This document shows, piece after piece, positions 23,400 through 34,000 of a stretch of DNA of 64,000 nt (the stretch's first letter is position 1; each line of letters opens with the position of its first letter). This stretch comes from Halichondria panicea (taxonomy: Eukaryota; Porifera; Demospongiae; Suberitida; Halichondriidae). A program made the position numbers and the translations under genes. The stretch lies in the NCBI RefSeq assembly GCF_963675165.1, contig NC_087379.1, positions 1,373,001 to 1,437,000 on the forward strand, written 5' to 3'. The notes under the pieces were generated by a model. The model saw only the letters and a program-made list of their open reading frames with translations. It did no database searches and was not told where the DNA came from.

Positions 23400-26300
23400 T
23401 TAACACTGTTCTGTTGTGAAAGCAGTTTTAGGAGCAGCCACTGAACCTGACTCATGCCAGCACTCATTCAGGTAGGTGTCCCAGGAGAACGAGCGATGAT
23501 ACCCTGAGGGGACAGAGAGAAGGAGAGAGGTAATTGCATGCATTAGATAGAATACACCTTTTTACTGGGCATGATAATTATTATCTTCTAGCGTGATTGA
23601 AATATGCATGTACGTATTTACTTGAAGAAAATACTTTGGTAGGTATTCATTAATTGCTATTCCATGGACACTGATTAAGATCACAGGGCAAATAGATTCA
23701 CCATTGGGAATTTGCAGGTGGTGGTGGTGAGAGGCACACCAGCCGATGGGATGGATGTCAGGAGTGGTAGGATCACACCAGTAGTCGTACTTTGAGGACC
23801 AACCATCAAAGTGAATCAGTAGCTGGCCGTTCTTGACTTCAGTGATGGTGGCCACACACACCATTGTCGGATTCTTCCTGTCCTTGGCTTCTAGCTTCAT
23901 GCCTGCCTTGAACTGATTAACAACACTGGATTGTGGTGATTTGGCTACGGGAGTATGGACCTGCAGTAAACAAAAATCCTTCGTAAAACAAAATGATGAA
24001 TCTAATACTGGTCATATACAATAGCATAAGATAGGATCTGTTGATATAGTGTAAACATTTGAGCAGCTACAATTGTGTGCATGCATGTCGTGAGAAAATA
24101 TCGTGTTCTCTTGCATTTAAAAAACTTGTCAATACATTCCATGATAAACATTGGACCCAGTGTATATTAAAAAGACAATTGGCATGCAATGGTTGACAGC
24201 ACACCAATGCATACACTCACATCTGAGAACAGGTGGCTAGGAGCAGCAGTGGACGCAGTACTGGAGAGATAGTCCGTCCAATCAAAAGAGCCGGAGTGAC
24301 CTGAAGAGAACAAAACAATCATCTGACTAACACCTATATGCAGTGTGTACAGTGCATGTGTACGGTACTATAGTCTCGTGGGCCATACCTCAAAAACTGA
24401 TACTACGTATGGTGACTAGCCAGGTTTTTGTGTCGAGTTTTGGAATTTCGAAACGATGGCATTTCAAGAATTTCCACACAAAAATGTACCTCAAACATTC
24501 AAAAGGGGCGTGGTTTACATCGTCCGCCATCGCTAAAAGTTGACAAGCTACACTCTGAGCTACACATGCAGTCACTCTATACTAACTGTATAAGTGTTGG
24601 TTGTACAAACATGCACTCTAGACTATTGCTTTCTTGAATATCTAGCTGACGGATAGCTGCAGTCAAGAGTGAAAAGAAAGAATAGGGAGCCTGCAAAACT
24701 ATGATATAGGCCCTAAATGTGTGGAAATTATAGCAATAGACAACGTTTTTCTTGTATGTGCATGCAGCTCTACAGATCTAGATCTACAATAATATTATTA
24801 TTGTTGTGTATCAATCATCTGTCTTGATATAATTATTATGTTTACATGATAGCTTCTTCCATTTTTCAGTCGCTGTAGAGTAGTGTCTATAATTCTACTA
24901 CTTCTGTGGAGAAAGGCTGTGGGTTTTTGTACACGGTTAATGCAGGATGCAATAACTAAATTCCACTGCGACACAAAAACCTGGCTATGTATATATAGTA
25001 TCCGTTTTTGAAGTATGGCTCGCGAGACTATATATGTTTACGGCGAGGGGGTTGAAGGTGATGTCCCTGTGCCTGACACCAGCCAATGGGATGGATGTCA
25101 GGAGTGGTAGGATCACACCAGTAGTCATAAGCGTTAGTCCATCCGTCAAAGTGGATCAATAATTTGCCATTATTCACTTCGGTGATGGTGGCCACACACA
25201 CCATTGTCGGATTCTTCCTGTCCTTGGCTTCTAGCTTCATGCCTGGCTTGAACTGATTAACAACACTGGATTGTGGTGACTTGGCTACGGGAGTATGGAC
25301 CTGCAATAAACAAAAATCCGAACACTTAATAACAAAATTCTGAGTCTTATACGTATAATGTTGTACCGACAGACCCTATCTATGCAATACGTATACAGTG
25401 TAGAACATTTGAGCAGCGATAACATTGCTACATGTACGTATGTGTATTGAATATCATAGAGAAAAACGTTATCTTCCATTAAAAAAACTTGTCAATTTAC
25501 ATTCCGTGGTAAACATTTGCATGAACTCTGTCCCGTGTATATGTATTGTCTAATTGGTATCGCATTGCAATGGTTGACCAATGTATACACTCACATCTGA
25601 GAACAAGTGACTAGGAGCAGCAGTGGACGTAGTACTGGAGAGATAGTCCATCCAATCAAAGGAGCCAGAGTGATCTGAGCGGAACAAATTGACTTATAGC
25701 ACCTATATGCAGTGTGTACAGTGTTTACGGTGAGGGGGTTGAAGGGGATGTCCCTGTGCCTGACACCAGCCGATGGGATGGATGTCAGGAGTGGTAGGAT
25801 CACACCAGTAGTCGTACTTTGAGGTCCAACCATCAAAATGGATCAGTAGCTGGCCGTTCTTGACTTCACTGATGGTGGCCACACACACCATTGTCGGATT
25901 CTTCCTGTCCTTGGCTTCTAGTTTCATGCCTGCCTTGAATTGTAAGCTACACGACACTTGCGATGGCGGGGTTGAAACTGCTCTTTGGTCCTGAAAATAA
26001 TCACCACTTTGTCAAATTCATATGTACAAAAAGTATACTCGTACCTTTGTGAACAGGTCATCTGGAGCTGCAGTTGCTGACTGGCTCTTCAAATAGCGGC
26101 TCCAATCAAAACTCTCCATGTATCCTGCAGACAGGAAACAGCAAATTAATTGTCAGTAAACCTCCATAATTACTAGAAATTTCAACATCAAATCAAACAG
26201 CTAGGTACCTTTTGGGGGGTTGATTTGTCTCCCGTTCGCCTGACACCAGCCGCTAGGGTGTATGTCATTGGATATCGGTTTGCACCAGTAGTCATACTTT

Positions 26301-28148
26301 GAGGTCCAACTGTCAAACTTGATTAGTAGCTGTCCATCCTTGATGTCTTTGATTGTTGCCACGCAAATCACGGTTGGGTGGAGCCTGTCCTTAGCCTCTA
26401 GCTTCATGCCGATCTGGAAGCCATTTAAAGTAGCTCCCGCAGACGGTTTGACGGAGATACGACGACCATCGGCTGAGATTTGCTCCTGTGCGTGTGTGTG
26501 CTTGTGTGTGTTAGGCGAAGGAGATGTGTGTGTGTGTGGGGGGGCGGGTGTGTGTGTGTGGTGTGTCGTGGATTGGATCTATAAGGGGTGGGTAGGAAGT
26601 AACTGCTTGTACGTACCTCCTTGAAGAGATGTGCTGGTGCTGGGTTAACCCTTTCACTTGCCAGATACTCACTCCACTTGAACTGATCGATACATCTATA
26701 CCCTATGAAGAAGTCAGAAAAAACCATGCATAAATTGCTGCTTACCTAGTGGAGGGGTCACTCTTTTCCCGTTCTTTCCGCTCCACATTGGAGGGTGTAT
26801 GTCAGTGGAGCCAGCATCACACCAGAAGTTCCACTCCTCCCCCCATCCATCATAGTGCACCAACACCTTCCCTCTACTGACCTCCTTAATGGTAGCCACA
26901 CACATGACCGAGGGTTTAGTCGTATCCTTAGCCTCCACTCGCATGCCGGGGGAGAAGAGGAGACTCTCGGGACCAGCCAGCTGACCCTGGAGGGCGGGGG
27001 GGATGATAATTTAAGGCACTTTTCCTATCAAAAGATGCATCAAACTACAAAACCACATCGACAAACCCTAGAGCATAATTATGTGATAATTGACACATTT
27101 AATTTGGTAATCTTATGCTCTTTTTATGTCTGGGAATGTTGCAGGTAGTACACTAATCGTCCATATACCATCCAAGCAGCACTAGCTGACTGACCTCTGA
27201 GAACAGATGATCTCCAGCTGCCTCCGACTGAGTCTCAGTGAGATAGGAGGACCAACCGTCCCACTCCTGATCTGTATACACACGTAACCTTAGTTACTAT
27301 AACACAAAGCATTCGCTAAAGAAATGACAAAGCAGCTAGTACCTCACAATTATACTAATAGTTTGACTCCATACGGGACCAAAGTAGACAAAACAATTAC
27401 TGCATGTACATGTATTTAAAAGCATGTAAGGTAACACCATTTGCAGGAAACTCACTGAGAGGTTTCTGCAGATCCCAGCTGTATTTCTGACACCATCCGG
27501 ATGGATGGAGCTCCACTGAGTTCCGGGAGCACCAGTAGTTGTACTCCGGACCCCAACCATCAAAGTGGACCATCAGCTCATCAGCTGAAGGTGTGTAATT
27601 ATAACACTGCATGACGTATCTATTCATGTAATGAGTAAAATTTAATACCATCAACACCACTACTAGTCCATGCGAACATTTCAGCCTTAAAACAATGGTT
27701 CGGGGAGGGGGACTCTTTCAGCTGGCATAACTTTAATTCCGTAGATCTACTGTATGCATGCAATATCAATGATTTTATGACTTTATGGATGCTTAGAAAG
27801 ATATACTTTTCATCAAAGTTCACATTCGAGAGATAAAAGTATTTGCCATATATACCATTATAGCCCATAGTCAAGGCCGCAAAACAAATCATAGCCCCAA
27901 CGAAAATTTCGCATCAATTAAGTTCAGAAAATCATATCAAAATGTTAGCATTGGATTGGTGTTAAAATTAATGTTCAAAAATAGTGCCCCCATAAATTTG
28001 AAATTTAAATATTAAATGTTTGCGACCTCTGGAAAATAACTGACATTATCACTCACCATTCCTGTCCATGACGGTAGCCACACACACAAAGTAAGGGAAC
28101 CTCCTGTCCACAGACTCCAGTTTCATACCAACCTTGAAGTTCTCCCGT
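23400..28148 (-). CDS. Six-MBT-repeat protein; 5' exons not found
   Basis: Alternating 'arm' and 'core' exons encode six malignant-brain-tumour repeats. Core positions: repeat 1 at 28148-28050 plus about 27590-27470, then about 26987-26745, 26490-26210, 25990-25730, 25301-25045 and 23958-23690. Arm exons (SFDWxxYL..AAPxHLF) lie between them at about 27270, 26704, 26123, 25676, 24303 and 23503-23400, the last ending in a stop. Cores carry the family marks MKLEAKD, VCVATI, HFDGW..YDYWC and DIHPxGWC; MBT repeats bind mono- or di-methylated lysine in an aromatic cage, and the cage-type Phe/Trp/Tyr are present. Known animal proteins have two to four MBT repeats (L3MBTL three, SFMBT/MBTD1 four), so six is long. 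Repeats 4-6 are nearly identical in sequence and intron layout, hence recently duplicated. The protein ends with an arm that has no core, as if a seventh repeat were cut off. A nuclear chromatin reader is the likely role. Confidence 0.85.
24369..25032. mobile_element. MITE inside the MBT gene (TATAGTCTCG ends)
   Basis: Ends TATAGTCTCGTGGGCCATAC and GTATGGCTCGCGAGACTATA are inverted, and a second pair (GCCAGGTTTTTGTGTCG / CGACACAAAAACCTGGC) follows inside. It sits in the intron after MBT repeat 5, only a few bases beyond the donor GTAAAC. The matching intron after repeat 4 lacks it and shows the empty site (GTACAGTGTTTACGG). Confidence 0.85.
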
Positions 28149-29102
28149 GTCTTGTCTGACAGGAACAAAAGACATAAAATGAATTATTGTAATGTAACGG
28201 GTCTCACTGAATGAACTAGCAACTAGCAATAGTAATAGATATAGTTTTGTGGAATCCAAGTCTTATATAGCCTCTACACAGGCTCTCCTTTTTCTTTTTT
28301 CTGTTCTTTATCACAATCGTTCAATAAGATAAAATACTGTATTAATCATTCAATGAGATAAAATACGGTATTAATTGGAGGAATAAAGAAAGAAATAGAC
28401 GTAGAGTTAGGAAAAAGGAGAGCCTATATCGGGAAGTCGCGTGAGGGTAGAAGGGTGGTAGAAGGGTGAAAATGAGCGTGGGCATGCTGAGCTAGAGATG
28501 TTGGACTGCACGCAGATATATATCTATGACTAATAAAACTTTGCCTAGCTAGCTGGACATGGACTTGGAACTGGAAGTTTGCAGGCACTATAGCTAGGCT
28601 ATACCTTAGGCTTAGCTAGATGATCTACTAGTCTAGATTGTTCAGATTCTATCAGACTATCACCTTTTCTTGTGTCTTTCTACATGCTAGTATAGATCAA
28701 GAATAGCTTAGTCATCATTATCATGTAGCAGGTAGCTACTGCCACCAGAGCTGGCCACGCTGGTTCTCTGATCTGACTTGCAGCACAGCTTGGTGCCGGT
28801 GCGGCCGGTGGTTGTCTACGTCTCAGTGCAGTCTTATTAACTCTGAATGCGTGGGAGAATACCTTACGTCACGATTGTGGGATACATATCGCCCACGTTC
28901 ATAAAAATCCTTGTGGATCACGCGATTTCCTAAACTAGCTTTATACTTTTTCTTAACTGTACGCCCATTTCTTTCTTTGCTGCCTCACTATGTCTTTCAT
29001 GGATTATGGATGAACAGTGACAACAGTAATAAAAAGTAAGGCCTGGGAACGAGGCTAGTCTTATACACGTAGCAGCACACGTAGCTTTGCAATATAATTA
29101 TA
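28149..29102. other. Spacer between MBT and TIR genes
   Basis: It probably holds the first MBT exon(s) and promoter on the minus strand, since the 28148 exon has an upstream acceptor, but no start exon could be fixed. A foldback lies at 28280-28425; the rest shows nothing coding. Confidence 0.5.
28280..28425. mobile_element. Foldback MITE (AGGCTCTCCTTTTTC ends)
   Basis: Perfect 15-base inverted ends AGGCTCTCCTTTTTC and GAAAAAGGAGAGCCT bound 146 bp. The interior has an imperfect direct repeat, TCAATAAGATAAAATAC / TCAATGAGATAAAATAC. Confidence 0.8.
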
Positions 29103-30840
29103 CTATAAAGCAAAAGCAAAAGAAAAATACTGAAGCGTTAGAAATTGGTAAATATCACATCGTTCTAACTCACTCGGAGTTGGCTCAGCTTCTCCACCAT
29201 CAACTGACTCTCCGGGAGGGAACAGCTGTCTATATTGAGGGGGAAACTCCTGAGAAATACCCGGGGACACGCCTAATGCATTCGGGGGAGGTTGTGGGGG
29301 GTAGCCAGGATATCCACTTGTGGGGGGTGGGTAGTACTGTCCTGGGGGGTACTGCATGGGGGGCACATACCCACCAGAGGGGCTAGTGTAGTATCCACCA
29401 GGATATGGCTGGCCATGGGGAGACGGGGAGTAACCTGGGTGGTGGGTGTACTGTGCTGGATGTGGGGGTGTGGTGTACGGAGCAGGAGGCGTGGTTTGTG
29501 GATAGCCCGGGTTAGCTGGTGACGGTGGGTACGTCGGAGTGTATCCAGTGGGTGTGGTCTGCGTGTAGCCGGGGTTAGCTGGTGACGGTGGGTACGTAGG
29601 AGAATATCCAGTGGGTGTGGTCTGCGTGTAGCTGGGGTTAGCTGGTGACGAGGGGAGGGGGCATGGTGCCGAGTACCCAGGGTTTGGAGAAGAGGGGCGT
29701 GGCGGGGCAGAGGGGGTCACTTGAAGCTGCGACACTGAAGGGGGAAAATGTTTGTCATTAAACTGCCACTTGATACGCCTAACATGTATGGCTATAATGA
29801 CCACAAAGAGACCATATTTACACACAACAATGTATATCATATTCATGTGTGGTGGGAGGGCCAATCTAACTTACACAACATGCACAGAATGTGTGAGTGA
29901 TATTGCAGTGCACACTAAATGTCTCAACACTGACAAGAGTTCACTTACTTTTGTTGAGAAGGGCGCCATCCAGTCCTGCCCCCTCTACTACTGGGCCTAG
30001 ACCTGTAAGAATAATTATGCACAACAGTAAAAGAGAGCCTGTTTACAAGTATTTGCAGTTCTTTATTAATTATACATCTATGTTCTGCAATAAGTGGCAC
30101 CATAATTAATGAGCTCTTTCAAGTTTGCTTGGCTTGACATGTTCATTTGCTCATAACAGTACAAAAATTAAGGTGTTCAGTAATAATTATTAGGCTGACA
30201 TAATTACTATTTGCCTGCCTGCATGGCAACCAATAAGCACCACTTCCTATCATCATGACAACACTTTAAGTGGGGCAAACAATTATACACAATTAACACC
30301 ACAACACAAACAAACTGACCATGCTCCTTCATTCCAGTGATGAGCTTGGTCAACGAGGTTTGATAATCGTCATAGCCAGGGCGAAACATAGTCCAGTTGA
30401 TACCAGAGACAACATACTTAACTCCTCTAGCTCTTTCAGTGCCACTAAAGTCCACGTTCTCCACAATAACAGGGAAGATGTGCTTCTGGTCACCATTAGC
30501 TGTGTACAGCTCGCTCTTGCAGTATCGAGACATGATGTACTTGTTAGAGATGACTGCAATAAGAGCTTGGCATTTGTCCAGGCCCGTTCCTATGGCGGCA
30601 TGCCAGTCACAGCCTGCTGTAATGTCCTCTGTATCAAGCCACACTGAGAAACTGGAAGTCGGTAAGGGTAAAATAAACACTAGCCTGAACCACCACATTG
30701 TAATAAGCCAGTGCTTGACTCCTGCCCTGGCCCTACAGACTGAATGCTCACCCATTTGCTTGTAGGTCATACTTCAGCTGCTTGACAAAGGAGATAACCT
30801 CAGGCTCTCGGCCATAGCTCAAAAACAGTTCTTTGGCCAT
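29103..30840 (-). CDS. TIR-domain protein with Pro/Tyr-rich tail (unit A, intact)
   Basis: Four exons (30840-30752, 30651-30320, 30002-29949 and about 29734-29103) join in phase to give about 368 residues. Residues 1-140 are a TIR domain starting MAKELFLSYGREPEV. It shows the box-2-like WLDTEDITAGCDW and the helix SRYCKSEL, whose Glu stands where TIR NAD hydrolases (SARM1, plant TIRs) keep the catalytic Glu. The last ~210 residues are a low-complexity PxYP/GY tail with repeats such as SPANPGYTQTTPTGY, similar in style to annexin-like or WW-ligand tails. No signal peptide or membrane segment is seen, so it is likely cytosolic. The start lies about 250 bp from the start of protease copy A on the other strand. 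NAD cleavage is inferred from one residue and not established; a pure adaptor is the alternative. Confidence 0.85.
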
Positions 30841-31088
30841 GTTTCCTTGTTTCCTGTCCACTCATGGAATATCAACAAAGACGTGCAGGCAAAGCCGACC
30901 CACCCCCTTATTACTGATTAGGTCAGACAGAAACAAAAGGGAAGCCCCAGGTAAATCATACCACTAAACCTCAAATGAATAGTCCCAGGGAATACTCCCA
31001 CCTTCTATTATATTATTCGCCCTCTTTATAAACAAAAGCTGTTATAGTATAGCTAGTTTTATACCTATAGAGCTAGCTACATTGAGTT
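30841..31088. promoter_or_regulatory. Shared bidirectional promoter of the TIR and protease-A genes
   Basis: The two start codons face away from each other across 248 bp. The block is recognisable in unit C (about 45226-45462) and more weakly in B (about 38411-38631). The lines AATAGTCCCAGGGAA and CCCACCTTCTATTAT are shared by A and C. TATA-like CTTTATAAAC lies ~60 bp before the protease start. Co-regulation of both genes is inference. Confidence 0.5.
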
Positions 31089-34000
31089 ATGGATGACACT
31101 GCTCTAGTACTTCTTGACAGGGCTGAAGATAGAAAAGAAGAGGTTGAGATTACTAAAAGTATTGATACCCTTATATTTCGCATTGAAGACACATTTGAGC
31201 TTGAGAGAGGCAGCATCTCTCACCTGCAGATATGGAGTAAGAAGTTTAATGACTACAAAAATTTGAAAAAATTCGAGGAAGTGGAAGATGGATGCAAGAT
31301 AAATGCAGTGCCAATGGTGAGCGTAATGATCAAAGGCTTGCAGATCTAGTTACCAGGGTTTGTAAAACTACAAATGCTCAGACACATACGATTATTGTCT
31401 AGAGTACTCCTGTTATCGTACATGTAGTCTATCTTGAATACTGCAGACTTATAGATATAAATTGCTTTATCTCATTGTAGCCAGAGACTAATAGATATAA
31501 ATTGCTTTATCTCATTGTAGCCAGACATCAAAATTTACATTAATTATACTATATATAGTCTGTTGAAACTCGCAAGCCTTCACTGTTGCACGGCGAACAG
31601 TAGACTGGTGTAGAATCTCGTGTCGCACAAGTCAGTATATCAGATAAGATGATTTTAGGTGGCTGGGATTTTTGTGACGTTGTGATACTTAGACCACAAA
31701 ACTACTTATACACAACAAGTATGCTATATATAGTGCTGTGTTAGTACATGTCGTTTTCGTGACGTTGACGTTGACGATACAGTAGTTATACTCAAGTTTA
31801 TAACTTGCATGCTGGTAGTGAGCATCACGTGCATCCAATCTCACTATATCAATGATCTTGTGGTAACCGCATGCGGTCTAGCCACTTTAAATATCGTGGC
31901 AAACGTTGCACGAGTCTCTACACAGAGAGTGTCCGGTCTCTTTTTCGCATGTAAAAGTGCTGACTTCCAAATCTAGTAAATACAAGTAATAATCAATATA
32001 CTGACGATATTATTGATACCCATGCAGGATACAAACCCACCACACCCTATTAGCTTAAAACTGGAGTGATGAGTGACGAATTCCAGTGCTGTATAGCCTC
32101 AGGGTAGAATCCAAGTAATAATCCTTGAAATTTGATCCTTGAAAAATTAGCAATAGGTTTATAACGTCATGCCCTCGTGCTGCAAGACTCTTGCCCTCGG
32201 GTTCGAGTTGTATTGTTATTAGTTGTATATCCCTTGTATATCAGATAACTATATATAAGTATATGCGTGCAAGTATAGAGTATATAGTAAGATATACAAC
32301 CCCTTTGAAAGTCTGCAGTATCCCAGCCATACTGTACCAAAACTGAATAATTGGTCGTCTGTAATACTATATAGCATCTCTGAGACGCTAACGGAGAAAA
32401 TCGCAGACCTCCATCCCTTATCCAACCTTATAAATCCTAGAGTAGAACCCTATAGTTATTGCATGCATGCATGTATATATACACTGTCTTTATCAGCATA
32501 ATTGCAGAGGAAACAAGAGTCTGACCTGCCAACTCAGTCTCCAGTTTCCCCTGGCATGACTGAAGGGCCCCTAGTTTCACCAACCTTGGTAAGCTAAGCA
32601 AGTATTTGTATAGGAAATGCCCATGCATGCTTTACTTTACATACTTACAGACATACTGCACGGACTCATTAGGTGAAGACGAAGATGAAGCCTTGAGTGA
32701 TCATGATGCTAAACAGGAAGGTGCTAGCGGCTTTGCTCTAAAAACCAACATCTGGCCAGCTGGGAAGGACGTCCTGTTTGTCCACTTCTTCAATCCCGAG
32801 ATTCTTGAGCAGAAAAAATGGAAGTGTGAGTATGGTGTGCTCAACATCGATAATATCCTCTCTTGGGCTGGGGCTTGGAATACCAAGAAGTGTCCCAATA
32901 TTCCAACCTTTAAGAAGACGGATAGGCCAGATAGGGCTGACATCAGAGTCAAGTTTGAAGGTATAATATACATGGCTGTACTAAATATGAATCCATGCAT
33001 TGTTTGGCATATATATAGGTGGTACATGTTGGTCCAAGGTTGGAAGGAAAGCGACGACCGTTCAAGATATATCTGAGCCCACAATGATCCTTTCACTAAA
33101 AGGTCTAGACCCCAAAATGCAGAAATTTCTTGTCATGCATGAGTTTGGCCATGCCCTTGGTCTGTTCCACGAACACCAGCGTTCTGACTTCTGGGAGGTA
33201 GCAGAAAACTTGCTGGATATGAGGAAAATGAGAAGAGATCCTCGAATGAAGAACGTGAAGTTTGACAGAGATATGTTGGAAAAGCAGTCACAAGATGCCA
33301 CGGTGATGACGCCAGAGTACGATCCAGACAGTATCATGCACTACTGGTAATATCGCCATCTTTATGTTAATTCACATATGCATGCAAGTGTTATACTGTA
33401 TATAGGTGGTTATTATGCCTCGGTGCGCATGCGCAAGGGAGGTATACGCTATAGTGTGCGTGCGTGCGTGTCTGTCTGTCTGTCTGTCTGTGTAGACTGC
33501 TACAGCTGCTCAAGAATCAATGAGGTTCAAGTAAGAGTTTCTATAGGCTTCTAGTCATGTTTTCTTGGATTTTAATTCGTGGATTTGCAAAATAATGCTT
33601 TGTTCTCGAGTTATGCCTATACTTGGAATGCCATTGCAGCCTTTTCGGAAGCGCACGTAATCAAACTTGTTTACCGAGTGTTGCTACTCTACTTAGTAGT
33701 TAGCTCTGCACTAGAACGCTAGCTATTGGTAGCTGTAAGAGTGAGAAGAGAGCTGCAAGGCTCTGCTGATGATTAATTTTAGACCTGAACTTTGGCATCG
33801 ATTATTTTTAACAACACTCATGGTCGATCATTACCCACTTTTTGAGTTTGCTGCTGCATGCAAATCTTTATGTTATGTAGCTTTGGCATGCACCGAGGCA
33901 TCAGCACCTGTGGTGCTTTATTTTCGAGGCACTACATTTTCGAGGTTTTCGAGGATTGACTCAAAACACTAGTGCCTTGAAAATTGGTATTACTGTAGGG

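Noticed and set aside
29292-29522. Plus-strand frames opposite the Pro/Tyr tail
   Set aside because: They are reverse complements of a low-complexity repeat; the minus frame is spliced in phase to the TIR exons.
31089-31349. PB1-like exon as a stand-alone small gene (also 38632-38892 and 45463-45723)
   Set aside because: A good donor lies before the stop in all three copies and the next exons join in phase 0 to the protease, giving full-length frames with totals divisible by three.
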